Part shown: one piece after another, positions 34,537-46,659 of the stretch
Layout: each line of letters opens with the position of its first letter
Position numbering within the stretch: the stretch's first letter is position 1
NCBI GenBank assembly: GCA_963965975.1
Contig: OZ014414.1
Coordinates: 7,474,730 to 7,538,729, forward strand
Source of the DNA: Xestospongia bergquistia
Lineage: Eukaryota; Porifera; Demospongiae; Haplosclerida; Petrosiidae
DNA length: 64,000 nucleotides
Reading direction: 5' to 3'
The notes under the pieces: generated by a model
Databases searched by the model: none
What the model was told of the DNA's origin: nothing
The model's input: the letters and a program-made list of their open reading frames with translations, nothing else
Made by a program: the position numbers and the translations under genes

Positions 34537-36535
34537 ATGTTTGCAATGCAGATTTTATTCAATTCAAAGTCATTGCACTTAATTTGCTGATTGTCCCCCT
34601 CTCTCAAGCACAAGATGACAACATGTATAGTGGTTACATTAAAACTAACAAATACAAGGTTTGTGTATCTCTTAATGATATTGTTATTTGCACTACCTCT
34701 GTATAGAAGAATAACCTGTGTGCATATGACGACTCTGTCAAAGTAGAACTTGGTAATGGAGAGTGACTACTTATCTCTGCTAATGTAAAGATTATCTGCG
34801 ATTCGGGTAATAAAACTATTCACAATAATAGTGTGCAATATAACACTGGTCTCTCTGCCTAGTTGGATTATTTAGAAACAATTACTCAACATTTTATTGC
34901 CTTAATGTTGTTGCTATGGTAACCAATATCACAGATGAAAATGGATCAGGTTATGGGTATGTTATAATTTAGACTATTATAAATTATTTACCTAGCATTT
35001 AGTGACAGTGATGATGAGACTCACACATATGGTATTGATATGAGTAAGTGGTTTTGTTTTGCACAAAGTACTACTGGTAAGATACTGGGAGTGTTCCTTC
35101 CAAAAATGAGGATAGAGAAATTGTTAATTTTAAGAAGGACATAGCAGCAGCATTTCAAGCCAACTTTAGAGAAACACCAGATGAACGTGAGGGAGATTCA
35201 TAATCATTCCATCGCTCACATTATAAGTAAATATGTATCATTTATTTGTTTGTCATCTCTTCTATATTATTTTCACAGATATTATTCAGAAAATAGTCGA
35301 CAGATACAGAAGAGAACACTAGATGAGGGTGACATTATTGAAATATGCTGAAAACTCTAAAACTTCAAAGAAATTGCTACACTTCCATCAATAAGACAAA
35401 ATAGAAATTGACAAGAACAAAAGATTTTATTTTTCTACAGGAAAAAGTACAATTGATGTGAGACATCCTGGTAAACCAGACGAAGATGAAGACAAAGAAG
35501 ATTTGTGACACGATGTGCCATCTTTAAAAGCCACATCTGAATGTAAACTCATCCTTTCCTACTGTGAAAAAAACTTGCATCCTGCTATTAAAAAAAAGTC
35601 TCACCTTGTTCGCAGTTTAAAATCTAAAGGCATTACTGATGACATTATAGCCATGCAAGAATGATCAGGATATAGATTAGAGATGCTGTCTTTTGTATAT
35701 ATATCATGACAATATTATATAATTATTACAGCACTGGAAGATAAAATGGACATGAAGGAATTGTACAAGGTGTTGCCATTGATTGATAAAACTATAAAAA
35801 GGATAACACGAGATACTGAATCAAGAAAAACATGCAATTTTATTATTATTTTTGTTTTCATTGAATGTTTGTTAACAGTAGCAAAAATAATGATGAACTG
35901 GAGACGTTTAATGACTTTAGAAGCAACAAATGGACCTCTTTCAGGAATAAAACAATTCTTCCCCAGGTCATAATGAAGTTAAAAGAAGTAAGTTACTATA
36001 CATAGAAAAAGTGATTTTTATCATTATTTTACATCCAGACAATTAATAGAGGACAAAATGCAAGTCAAGAAAAAAAAGTCCTTTATGACTTGTTGAATTC
36101 AGAAGGTAGTCTTGAAGCACAAAAGGTGCTACTAGTATATAGAATGATCAATATTGCTATCTTGTTTTTATAGGCATTGGTTGAGATGCTACACCATCCT
36201 CTACATGAAGAATGTATCATTTTACTACTTCAAATTGCACTTCTCTCTTCTATTCATCCTTCAACTGTCGAATATCTTAAAAACTATTAGAAACATTCAG
36301 ATGATATAAATCAGTTAATCCTGACCTTTGCTATCCTTGGTCGTCATAGCAATGTAGAAAACATTGTTGTTAAAACAATGTCAAAGGTACTTAAAAAGCT
36401 GTTAAATTTATCAAATCGAAGGTGATCCTTCTTCCGTTGTAAATGTTATCCATGCACTAGGTAACACTGGATCAAGGATCCTTACTTTTGCCATTTCTGT
36501 CATCCAATCATCTTAGTCTTCAACTAACATTTACA
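34537..36535 (+). pseudogene. vitellogenin/LLTP-like gene, copy C (cut by a transposon)
   Basis: Exon 1 starts at 34537, but a 5-bp duplication (ATTCA) shifts the frame inside the signal peptide. Exon 2 has a TGA after GNGE. Exon 3 (IGLFRNNY, VAMVTNITDENGSG) is open and has a good GGGTAATA donor before it, which defines the exon 2-3 junction. Exons 4-7 have small deletions and stops. The gene ends at 36535, inside the helical domain, where the composite transposon begins. Confidence 0.8.
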
Positions 36536-37029
36536 CAGTAAAAGTGATGGGTAGAAAGTACCCAACTTTTTGGGTCAAAACATCTACAACTCAGGTAACC
36601 CATGTCTTGGGTTAAAATAACACAATGAAAATAATAATTAAAGCAACTGTCAAATGTATTGGTGATTATAACACACACCTATAGTTAAAGTAACATCTGA
36701 CATAAGTAGTTGAGGTAACAATTGCTGTTACTTTAACTTCATGTACTGTGGTTACTGTAACACTTAGTAGGTTTGATTCTAACATATGTTACAGTTATCA
36801 TAACTAACAAAATAGGTTTTTATAACTAATATTGTTAAAGTAATCATTGGTGGTGTAAGCCCAATTCAAAGTTGCTACAAGGCCAATACTAGTGTAACTC
36901 AATAAGCATGAAGCGAACTAGATGCATCTACAACCACATTGCTTTTAGACAAACTTTACTATAGTAGTTGAATCATGGCTTCAATTTGTAGTATCCCTTG
37001 GACTTTGGACTTTAATTATAATATTCATG

Positions 37030-37055
37030 ATTTGATTAGTGTATATATATATACC

Positions 37056-37099
<44 letters not shown>

Positions 37100-37100
37100 C
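37030..37100. repeat. (TA)n microsatellite
   Basis: TA-rich tract just left of the gypsy fragment, with a CCG interruption. Confidence 0.9.
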
Positions 37101-37119
37101 ATTTTTGTTTAAACACCAA

Positions 37120-39897
37120 TTCTTATTGAGTTGCGAACTTTACAAGGTGTCAGCTAGGAGTGGGATGCGATAGCCACGTACCAAATCCCAGCCCCAGAGC
37201 CATTCGACTTCTCCAACACAGATGACTGGCCTAAATGGATCAGACAATTTGAAAGATTTCGACAATCATCCGAACTTAGCGGAAAGTCAGAAGAGAACCA
37301 AATTAGCACTTTGATATATTCAATGGGAGACGCTGCAAATGATAGTCTCGCGTAGCCAGCCCCTCCCTCTCGGGAAGGGTTTAGTTAACTGTAAGTATAG
37401 CTCTCGTTCAGAAAACTACCGGAAATCCGGTAGTCGATAAGTGGTGTTAAGAGAGAGGAGGGCAAACACCAACTTTAAAATTGCTGACTCAACAGAAGCA
37501 CAAATGTCGGATACGCAAGCAGTTCTCTAAAGCTTTTCGGTACTTTTTAGTGTAAACGAGTTCAGCAGGCTCCTTTGTTCTGCCCTATGCAAAGCGCCAT
37601 GAGGTTTACAAATAACCAAAGCTTTCATCAATTGAGTTGTAATAAATTATAACCTTCGAAACTGTCATGGATAATCGAGAACCTGCAATTCAAGCTGCTG
37701 CTACTAGACTAAGATTTATTCTTTAGGAGCCTGCCTGACATACTGGTTTATACCAGTAAACTTCATGGCACTTTGCATAGGGCAGTACACAAAGGAGCCT
37801 GCTGAAAGGTACATTGTGCTTCTGTTGAGTCAGCAATTTTAAAGTAGGTGTTTGCCCTCCTCCCTCTCAACACCACTTATCGACTACCGGATTTCCGGTA
37901 GTTCTCTAAACGAGAGCTATACTTACAGTTGACCAGACCCTTCCCGAGAGGGAGGGGCTGTCTACGCGAGACTATGCAAATGATATTTACCAGTCTTTTC
38001 GTTTGACTGATGAGGGTGAGCGCAGTTACGAAGTGGTGAAAAAAAAGTTTGACGACCACTTCATGAAGAAGAAAAACGTAATCTATGAGAGAGCCAAATT
38101 CAATATGAGACGACAAGAAGGTGAACCAGTGGATGCATTTATAACTGCATTGTATAACTTAGCATCAAAATGTGATTATGGAACATTGAATGATGAATTG
38201 ATTAGAGACAGAATTGTGGTGGGGATAAGGAACCAATTCCTGACCGAGAAGATGCAACTCGATAAGACTCTGACACTGGAGAAGGCAGCCAGAATGGCTA
38301 GAGAGAGCGAAAGCTGTAAGGAAGCAGCAACCACTGCTAAGAGATGGAGACAAGAAAGAAGTTGAGGTAATAAGAAGAAATCTCAGCAGAGACAGTACAG
38401 TGCTTATCAAAACAGATCAAAGAGAATCTCTACAAGAAATAGGTCTGTCCATAGGTTGGTTAACTGCAGCAAACCAGCCCAACAGCCACAACAAAGAGAC
38501 AGTTTGTACAAGCTGTGGAAAGAACCATCCCACTGGAAGAGAATCCTGCCCAGCTAGACTATCCAAATGCTAGGACACTTTCACCCTTTGTGTAGGAGTA
38601 CTGTTAATAATGTTGAAACTAGTGACTCTAAGAACTCAAATAGTGACAGTGACTGGAAGTTTTTGGGAGTTGTTACTGGAACAAGCATAACCAAACAGTG
38701 GATAACTAAACTGAAACTGAATCGACGAATGATTAAATTCAAAATAGATATGGGAGCTGATGTTACCGTGATCCCATCAACTACATATGACCTATACTAT
38801 GATGGACCGCTCCACCATACTAAGACACCTCTAGTTGGACCAGGACAGAATGAGTTGAAGGTTCATGGATGCTTGAGGCAACCTTAGAGAAAGGAAAAGA
38901 TGAAGTGAAAGAAACTTTATATGTTGTAGAAGGTTTGCAAACACCCTTGGCTGGAGTACCTATTATTCAGAAACTGAACATGATCTCTGAAGTCAACTCT
39001 GTAGACAAAAATAAAGAAGACATAGTGGCACAATTTTCAGAATTATTTAACTGACTAGGACTTATTAAAGGCATTTACCGGATTGAGTTAGAAGAAGAAG
39101 CAAAACCATACTCTATTATGGCACCTAGGAGAGGTACCAATCCCTCTGCTACCCAAAGTTAAATGTGCATTAGAAAAGATGGAAAAGGATTTATAAAATC
39201 AATGAGCCTACTGACTGATGTTCAGGAATGGTTGTTGTACCAAAACCGAACAACCAAGTGAAAATCTGTGTTGACTTGACCAAGTTGAACCGTTACGTCA
39301 AGAGAGAGAGACGCATCCTACCCTCTGTTGACCACGCCTTAGCTCATATTGAAGACACAAAATTCTTCTCAAAATTGGATGCAAATTCAGGATTTTGGCA
39401 GATTGAATTGTCACCTGATTCGTCCAAACTCACAACGTTTATAACATCCTTTGGACATTACAAGTTTAATCGTCTACCATTCGGTATTTCCTCAGCATCG
39501 GAACTTTTTCAAAAGATGTTGGAAATTTCAAATGAAGGTGATGGTGTAGTTGGACTGATTGATGATTGATGTATCAAGAGCTTTGACTGAGTGTGAACAG
39601 AGATATGCCCAAATAGAAAAAGACTCACTAGCACTGACTTGGGCTTGTTAAAGGGTCAATCAATACCTTCTGGGGTCCAAGTTTTTACTAGAAACAGATC
39701 ACAAACCATTAGTTCCTTTGCTGTCAACAAAAAACTTGGAAGAGTTACCTATAAGGAGTACAAAGATTTCATCTCCGGATGATGAGATACCAATATGACA
39801 TTAAACACATTCCTGGAAAAGAATTGAATACTGCTGATTTCCTATCAAGATCACCATTACCAAATACTGGATTTTCTGAATTACAAGAAGAGACACA
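37120..39897 (+). pseudogene. Ty3/gypsy internal fragment (gag to RNase H), no LTRs or integrase
   Basis: Gag: 37200-37342 continued at 37984-38365 after the Mutator-like insert (WPKWIRQFERFRQSSELSGK; FDDHFMKKKNVIYERAKFN). Zinc knuckle near 38510-38570 (CTSCGKNHPTGRESC). Protease 38567-38886, where the catalytic triad reads DMGA instead of DTGA. RT 39228-39569 (KLDANSGFWQIEL, RLPFGISSASELF), stopping at the LIDD of the active site. An internal deletion joins it to RNase H (39569-39890: ALTECEQRYAQIEKDSLALT, ETDHKPLVPL, KHIPGKELNTADFLSR). It resembles K02A2.6-type gypsy elements, a different lineage from the one at 20219-23625. No LTR was found. Confidence 0.85.
37343..37974. mobile_element. 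Mutator-like (MULE) non-autonomous element, 632 bp
   Basis: Long terminal inverted repeats of about 160 bp start TAGTCTCGCGTAG at both ends. A perfect 9-bp target duplication TGCAAATGA (37334-37342 and 37975-37983) fits the 9-bp rule of Mutator-like elements. Removing the element restores the gypsy gag frame (MGDAAND followed by IYQSFRL). The ends are GC-rich compared with the window, and a small internal palindrome ACCGGAAATCCGGT lies in each arm. No coding capacity. Confidence 0.9.
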
Positions 39898-41530
39898 AGT
39901 TGGCTTTTCACAATTAATTTAGACCAGATTTTGGCTTCGTTGTAAGTCAATATTGGGCTCACATCAACTTGATGAGATTCTGGTAATGAGGACAACAGTT
40001 GAAATGACAAAATTCTATTTTAAGTGCATTATTATGACTATGTCATTTCTGTCTCTTCACGCCAGTCATTAATATCTGATTTATTTGACTATAATGTTTA
40101 TCATGGTCATAAACTAACAGATGGTTTGACTTAAATTTATCTAAAACACTAAACTAATATTGTTTTTCTCCCTTTTACCAATTTGTTTTAATAACTAGAT
40201 TACATTGTTATTTTGGTGTTAAACTTCCTAACCTAGTTATAGTAACAGTCAGTCTACATAGTAGCTTTAACCAACTTAGTTACATTAAGAGTACTGTTGG
40301 CTTCTAGTTGGCTTTTCATAATTAATTTAGACCAGGTTTTGGCTTCGTGGTAAGTCAATATTGGGCTCTCATCAACTTGATGGGATTCTGGTAATGAGGA
40401 CAACTGTTGAAATGACAAAATTCTATTTTAAGTGCATTATTATGACTATGTCATTTCTGTCTCTTCACGCCAGTCATTAATATCTGATTTATTTGACTAT
40501 AATGTTTATCATGGTCATAAACTAACAGATGGTTTGACTTAAATTTATCTAAAACACTAAACTAATATTGTTTTTCTCCCTTTTACCAATTTGTTTTAAT
40601 AACTAGATTACATTGTTATTTTGGTGTTAAACTTCCTAACCTAGTTATAGTAACAGTCAGTCTACATAGTAGCTTCAACCAACTTAGTTACATTAAGAGT
40701 ACTGTTGGCTTTTCATAATTAATTTAGACCGAATTTTGGCTTCGTGGTAAGTCAATATTGGGCTCTCATCAACTTGATGGGATTCTGGTAATGAGGACAG
40801 CAGTTGAAATGACAAAATTCTATTTTAAGTGCATTATTATGACTATGTCATTTCTGTCTCTTCACGCCAGTCATTAATATCTGATTTATTTGACTATAAT
40901 GTTTATCATGGTCATAAACTAACAGATGGTTTGACTTAAATTTATCTAAAACACTTATCTAAAACACTAAACTAATATTGTTTTTTCTCCCTTTTACCAA
41001 TTTGTTTTAATAACTAGATTACATTGTTATTTTAGTGTTAAACGTCCTAACCTAGTTATAGTAACAGTCAGTCTACATAGTAGCTTCAACCAACTTAGTT
41101 ACATTAAGAGTACTGTTGGCTTCTAGTTGGCTTTTCATAATTAATTTAGACCGAATTTTGGCTTCGTGGTAAGTCAATATTGGGCTCTCATCAACTTGAT
41201 GGGATTCTGGTAATGAGGACAACAGTTGAAATGACAAAATTCTATTTTAAGTGCATTATTATGACTATGTCATTTCTGTCTCTTCACGCCAGTCATTAAT
41301 ATCTGATTTAATTGATTATAATGTTTATCATGGTCATAAACTAACAGATGGTTTGACTTAAATTTATCTAAAACACTTATCTAAAACACTAAACTAATAT
41401 TGTTTTTTCTCCCTTTTACCAATTTGTTTTAATAACTAGATTACATTGTTATTTTAGTGTTAAACTTCCTAACCTAGTTATAGTAACAGTCAGTGAACAT
41501 AGTAGCTTCAACCAACTTAGTTACATTAAG
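39893..41530. repeat. four tandem ~400-bp units inside the composite element
   Basis: Units begin near GTTGGCTTTTCA(C/T)AATTAA at about 39897, 40310, 40706 and 41126 (spacings about 413, 396 and 420 bp), followed by a partial unit to about 41670. Each corresponds to one internal stretch of the 1.2-kb elements at 58970 and 60398, where it occurs once. Units differ by few substitutions and a 12-bp duplication (AAACACTTATCT) in the last two, so amplification is recent. Confidence 0.9.
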
Positions 41531-42031
41531 AGTACTTGTTTTTTCTCCCTTTTACCAATTTGTTTTAATAACTAGATTACAATGTTATATTGTTGTTAAA
41601 CTCTTCCTAACCTAGTTATAGTAACAGTCAGTCAACATGGTAGCTTCAACCAACTTAGTTACATTAACCCATTTAGTTAAAGTTACCCAGGAGTGTCACT
41701 TCAATTACATGTAGGTTAATATAACCAATTTGTATTGTAGTTGATACAACCATTGTGGGTAGTTTTAATCTTGTGTTTTTTGCTGTACAGATTTTACAGC
41801 ATGCCATGTGGTTATCATGTCACCTTTTATGAAATTAATAATTAATGAACTAAAAGTTGAAAAATTAATTTGGATTTGCAAAAATAATCGTCTACAACAA
41901 AACTAAAAAGTTGAGCTCTAAAACTTTTTATGAAAAAATTTCCCTCTAACTACATCTCTATTAACTGAATAGTTTCACTCAAATTAGATTCACTAAAAAC
42001 TTAACAACACTATGAGAATTAATTCAGACTC

Positions 42032-43402
42032 TCAGATTTCTGTTTTTGTGACTATAATCTGACTGACTGCAACGCCTTTGTAAGTGCCACGAACATTATA
42101 TTGAAATGTTCTTCCTGTTTCAAGAATGTATTTCATAGTCCCCGTGTAAGGCGTATTGATAACACCTTCATAGATGGTAGCAGTAGCTTCAACTGTCTTG
42201 CGAGGAGGAACATCAATCTGGAAATCATAAGATCTTGTTGTTGTAGTTGTTGTTTCACGACTACGTGTCCCTGATATACCTGTTTTCACACGAACACCAA
42301 ACTTTGCGCTTGTCTCAATGAATAAACCTGATCCACTCACCTCAAATTCGGCACTAACTTCAGTTTCCAGTGATTTTGTAATGGACCATGATTCCGTTTC
42401 TGTAATGGCCTTACTTCCTGAGAGAATATAATGACTTGCAATGGATGAGCGTTTGTTGTTGTATGTGACAGTGTCGATACGAATGGGTTTTGTTTTAACA
42501 GCAAGAGTATGTAGTGATGGATATCTAATATTGCTGAGGATAGCTTTTTCCACTCGACGCAATATTAGAAATCCAAGAGCATCCAAGGCATTTCCAGATC
42601 GAAGTTGAAACCCAATGAGAATTCCAGATCCTATAGGAGGGCGGTATGGACCATTTCTTTGTCCTGAAGAATGAACTTCAAATTTTCTCCCTTTATTTGT
42701 TTTAAAGCGAAGACCAGCTACTCGTGCAGCTTTTCCACACTTGCCATTGCCCCAAATCTCAAGGCTTTTAAGTAATTCACCAGGCTGAAAATAGAACTTC
42801 TCACTTTCGTAACCTGATTTAGCTCCATAGGTATAACTCCTACCATTAGTTATTTCCACTTGAACACATCTGATTGCACCATATCGATTATCCACCCACA
42901 CCTTTAAGGACCTAACAACTTCTCCTATTCTTTCTCCATTAAAATTTATTGTGCGAAAGCCTCCTCCACTTCCACCAACAATATATTTTGTAGTAAAGTA
43001 ATTTGTTTTGTCTCTCCCTGTTTGTCTGAGGCAACCTATACCTGCTGAAAAAACCGTTTCATTTTGAGTTTCATCTTGCTTTTCATGTTTTTCATCTCTA
43101 ATTGGAAGAGAATTATCATCATTAACTTGTTCTTGCCACATTTCCTTATCCATGTCTGGAATTTTCGCATTCTCTTGATTTTGTTCGTTTGTATCAATTT
43201 CTTCGTCTTCCAATTGGTTTTGTATTGTTTCCTTTTCCATGTCAGGAAATTCACTCTTCTCTTGATGTTGATCATTAGTATCAGGAAAAGTGCCATAATT
43301 TTCTAGCTCGTTATAGCCAATGTCATTCTGGTTTTGCAAAGGAGTGGCTATAACGTTACATCCCAGAAATATTGTTAACAGTAGTACACTTGTCAGCATC
43401 AT
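42032..43402 (-). CDS. natterin-like protein (jacalin-like + aerolysin-like), copy 1
   Basis: Single-exon frame of 456 residues from the MM start at 43402 (a TTG-led extension to 43423 is unlikely to be used). A signal peptide covers residues 1-20, and an acidic Glu/Asp/Gln-rich linker of about 90 residues may act as a propeptide. A jacalin-like beta-prism lectin domain spans about 115-265 (GGGFRTINFNGERIGEVVRS; PGELLKSLEIWGNG; TNKGRKFEVHSSG). An aerolysin-like pore-forming module runs from about 285 to the end, with the Ser/Thr-rich amphipathic stretch ETTTTTTRSYDFQIDVPPRK typical of the membrane-inserting hairpin region. Natterin-like proteins are secreted, oligomerise and perforate membranes; roles include defence, venom and digestion. 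The frame is intact. Copies lie at 53805-55178 and 62900-64000. The likely TATA position has decayed to CATAAAAG. Confidence 0.88.
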   Translation of the reverse strand: MMLTSVLLLTIFLGCNVIATPLQNQNDIGYNELENYGTFPDTNDQHQEKSEFPDMEKETIQNQLEDEEIDTNEQNQENAKIPDMDKEMWQEQVNDDNSLPIRDEKHEKQDETQNETVFSAGIGCLRQTGRDKTNYFTTKYIVGGSGGGFRTINFNGERIGEVVRSLKVWVDNRYGAIRCVQVEITNGRSYTYGAKSGYESEKFYFQPGELLKSLEIWGNGKCGKAARVAGLRFKTNKGRKFEVHSSGQRNGPYRPPIGSGILIGFQLRSGNALDALGFLILRRVEKAILSNIRYPSLHTLAVKTKPIRIDTVTYNNKRSSIASHYILSGSKAITETESWSITKSLETEVSAEFEVSGSGLFIETSAKFGVRVKTGISGTRSRETTTTTTRSYDFQIDVPPRKTVEATATIYEGVINTPYTGTMKYILETGRTFQYNVRGTYKGVAVSQIIVTKTEI

Positions 43403-43773
43403 AATTTCTCCAACATGCACCAACTAGTTTTTTGATCAATTCTGTAACTTTTATGCACATACACGCAGATCTTCCGCCCACAAACGAGGCAATTAAATAA
43501 TTATCATTCAAAATTATGAATTACAATTGACACACGTCTCGACTATCTATAGGGACCCATCCAGTGACAAAATTTCAGAGAGGTGTATACCAACATAATA
43601 TTATGTATATTAGTGAATATTATTTACAGGTGAGGTTATAATATAGTTTAATAACTTTATCGTAATATAAATTGTCCGATATAGATCTGGTTTATTGTAC
43701 CAGAAAAAGTATAATGAAAGCCTACCTATGTTAATTACTATTATGTAAATTAACTATTATAGTTAGCAATAAG

Positions 43774-44049
43774 CAGGCCCGTACCGAGGGGGGGGGTGCA
43801 GGGGGTGCACGTGCACCCCCCTTTTCAAGGATTAATTCAGATGAGTAAAAGTCATGCAATGGTTTTCCAGATGATTGAGCAATAGGTATACATCAGCAAG
43901 TATGCATCTGATCAGGGAGGTGTAACTGTACTAAATTCACATCTTTCTACATGCTGCATGAATACATGTACAATTGTACTTGTACATGTACACAACCTGA
44001 CTCACGCCACATGTGCACTACCATTTTCAAAAGTCTGCGTACTGGCCTG
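43774..44049. mobile_element. hAT-like MITE, copy 1 (upstream of natterin 1)
   Basis: Inverted ends CAGGCCCGTAC and GTACTGGCCTG, with a G-run then GTGCACGTGCAC palindrome near the left end and GTGCAC near the right. A 5-bp duplication ATAAG flanks it (43769-43773, 44050-44054). Copies at matching positions upstream of natterin 2 and 3 show that insertion predates the gene duplication. CAGGCC-type termini are common in animal hAT elements, but their usual target duplication is 8 bp, so the assignment is tentative. Confidence 0.75.
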
Positions 44050-44059
44050 ATAAGTCATC

Positions 44060-44553
44060 AGTTTCTTTTTCAATTTATCACACATATCAGTTAGTAGCTT
44101 CAAACAATTGATTTACTTCTCTGACAGTCCTGAAGACATGGAAAAGGCTCCATAGAAAAAAAGCTGATGAAAGTTCTCGTTAATGTTGCCATCAAGTTTC
44201 AGAATGTAGATTTAGATAATGCCATAAAAACATATCTCAATTTTGTAGTTACCTCAGAAGCACATGAACTTCTTCATATATTACAAACAGCAATTTGGAG
44301 GTCAAAACGAGCCTCAAGTACCAATTGGAATGACACCTATAGTATGTTTAATCTCATTGCCAGTCAATCCAGTAGGACAAGTGATGTACAAACCTATACA
44401 TATCACAGAGCATACTTGTGGGCTGATTGCCTTGGCTCATCAAAACTTTATGCTAAAATAGCTATTGGTGGCTTTCGAGGAGTCAGTCCATTTGGTGGCC
44501 ATAAATTATTTGTTAGGGGGCTTGCTGAAGCATATGTATATGGTCGTACTTAT
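44060..44553 (+). pseudogene. vitellogenin/LLTP-like gene, copy D (fragment)
   Basis: Starts inside the helical domain (YFSDSPEDMEKA), shares with copy E the frameshift before EKKLMKVLVNVAIKF, is then open through SSKLYAKIAIGGFRGVSPFG to YVYGRTY, and stops. The rest of the gene is deleted: the next bases equal the 3' UTR after copy E (50105 onward). No upstream exons; it abuts the hAT-like element. Confidence 0.85.
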
Positions 44554-44559
44554 TGATAT

Positions 44560-46562
44560 GCATTTTGCAGTAGTGCTTTAAAGCTGACTCTACATTTTTT
44601 GGTATAATATTATTGAATTTTTTGGTTGAAGTGTGTGAATTTTTTTCCTTATGGCTGTTACATTTCAAGTTTCCTTTTATACTCTGTATATGTAACAAAT
44701 ACTAAATTACATTTGATGACTTACAATTTAAATGTAACTAACATTGTCTAGGAGAATAAAGACAGAAGTCACATACAAAGTAGGTATAGACCTTTCAAAT
44801 TTGAATGTTTATTGTTGCATTTTGTCCTTTCTCATATTTTTGATCAACACATTGGCTGCTACTACTACTGCTGAACCTGACACCTGTGACCTTCCTCTAT
44901 TTCGTGTACTAGTCTAAGATTACAAAGCACATTTCACTTCTTGAGTTATTAAGAAACAATTTGGCTTAGAACAGGCAGACATACTTATGTATATATTAGT
45001 AGGAAGGAATGCACACAGGAGAGGAGTGATTACAGAGGTGTGGCTTTTAAGGACTAATACTTGAATTAATAGTTGGCTGCTGCTAAAGCCATTTTCCACT
45101 ATTGTCTGAAGGTTGTCTAACTAATCCACAACTTATACAGCCTACTGTATTGACAATAAGGAACTTATCTATAATAACTGTGTACATACAGCTTCAAACT
45201 CAATACTCTAATTAATACTCATTAACATCTAACTTAATTACATGTACAGTAATCAATGCATACAGGTACACTACTGTCTAATCACACAATAAGTAGAGTT
45301 CTCGACAACAACATAGATAGACAAATGTACCAAAATGTAGGACAAAAAATATTTTAAAAACCATAAGACAGACTGAGTGATGTATTTTGTATTAAGTAAA
45401 AAGGTAATCGAACAAAATGTATAGCCAAAGTAGGTGTGGTTACTTGTATACAGTTGGACAAAGAAATTGATATTTGAAAGTGTAGTAGTGGATCATACAT
45501 ATTTACCTATCTATCGTCCTCAGTATAATAATATTATTGTAATGTTAACTAGTAATATAACTTGTGTATTTATGCATATAATATTGTACTTAGTAATTAC
45601 TACTTCAATACAGACCTGTTGACATCGTTATTTTTGTAATACACCTCTTCCTCCTGCACCTACCTCTTACCATTGCTGTAATACCATGTGCTCAACAAAT
45701 ATCCTCCTATCAATGGCCAGACAAACCAAAATTTGCTAGCTCCAAGCCTGTATCAAGCTCAGCCTGATAAACTACTGATGTATATACATGTATATAATTT
45801 TTTACTTTATTTTCTAGCTGCTGACTTTTCCAAATAGTACTAGATATCAGCACATCTTTCATGTTAGCTGCCAGACTGTTTCTCCTATATGCATTATGAC
45901 CAAATCTACAAGAATGTAACATGTACTACACAATATATCAGAGACACCATGTAGTCTCTGCTAAGGTGATGTTTCATAATGGCCTTGCTATATGTCACAG
46001 ACATTAAATAAATTTCCTGTAAGGTCATGTGCCCACAATCATTTTCAAGCAGTAATAACCATAGTAATTCTACCTTTTAAATGGTTTCCCTCCCATCTAT
46101 GACATAACACCAGACAATACAACAGAGATGCTATGAATCCTCTACTAACACGACCGTTTCCTATTAAAATTGCTATTATATAGATCAAGTAAATGTCCCT
46201 AAGGTCACGTCTCCACATTCAATTTTAACAATAATAACTAACTCAAACATTATAAAAATCATAACACACACCAATACAACAGAGATGTTATGTAGTCCCA
46301 CTGAGGTGATGTTTTCAATAAGGAATAGAAATTTAAAGATCTAGGAAACACCCCTAAGGTCATGTGCCCACATCCAATTTCATGATTATAATATGTCAAC
46401 CTTTATAAAAACCATCTACAACATGTAACAACATACAACAGGAAATAGACTCAATGTGTATAGTCTCCATTAAAGTGATGTAACATTTTCTAAAAAGAAA
46501 CTAAAAGCTATCAAGATCAAGTAAACTTCCCTAAGTTCATACGCCCCCATGTCATTTCAGAC
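44560..46562. repeat. LLTP intergenic block (3' flank of D, 5' flank of E)
   Basis: Non-coding. 44555-45100 is the LLTP 3' flank (copy at 50105-50620) and 45180-46560 the upstream block (copies at 50725-52105 and 11970-13290). The high similarity with 50105-52105 marks a recent tandem duplication of the LLTP unit. Confidence 0.8.
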
Positions 46563-46570
46563 TATATAAG
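46563..46570 (+). promoter_or_regulatory. TATA box of LLTP copy E
   Basis: TATATAAG lies 97 bp before the ATG at 46660, within the conserved ACTATATAAGTCAGC. Confidence 0.6.
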
Positions 46571-46659
46571 TCAGCTAATTGTCCAATATTATTATCTAGT
46601 GATTGATTCATATATCAACTAGTGAGGTATATTTGTTACCTTACACTTTTTGAGTCAGG

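Larger units (their letters stand above)
36536..41785 (+). mobile_element. composite non-autonomous DNA transposon with nested insertions
   Basis: Ends are CAGTAAAAAGTGATGGGTAG on the left and, reversed, CAGCAAAAAACACAAGATT on the right, matching (in opposite orientation) the 1.2-kb elements at 58970-60175 and 60398-61604. The left 450 bp (to about 36990) and right part (from about 39893) correspond to one element. Between them is a gypsy fragment, and the right part contains a ~400-bp unit repeated four times. The left flank is LLTP exon sequence and the right flank is natterin 3' flank, so the element also sits at a rearrangement junction. Superfamily not determined; no transposase is present. 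Confidence 0.75.

Noticed and set aside
39893-41530. Regularly spaced repeats that might suggest a CRISPR-like array
   Set aside because: Units of about 400 bp are repeated in full with no variable spacers, and the same unit is part of a dispersed transposon.
36536-41785. TACA as a 4-bp target duplication of the composite element
   Set aside because: TACA occurs on both sides, but the flanks come from different gene families, so the match may be chance; other copies show no clear duplication.
43064-43306. 80-codon plus-strand frames opposite the natterin acidic linker (also 54840-55082, 63033-63335 minus)
   Set aside because: They are the antisense of the GAA/GAT-rich linker, so hydrophobic codons appear automatically; no independent coding evidence.
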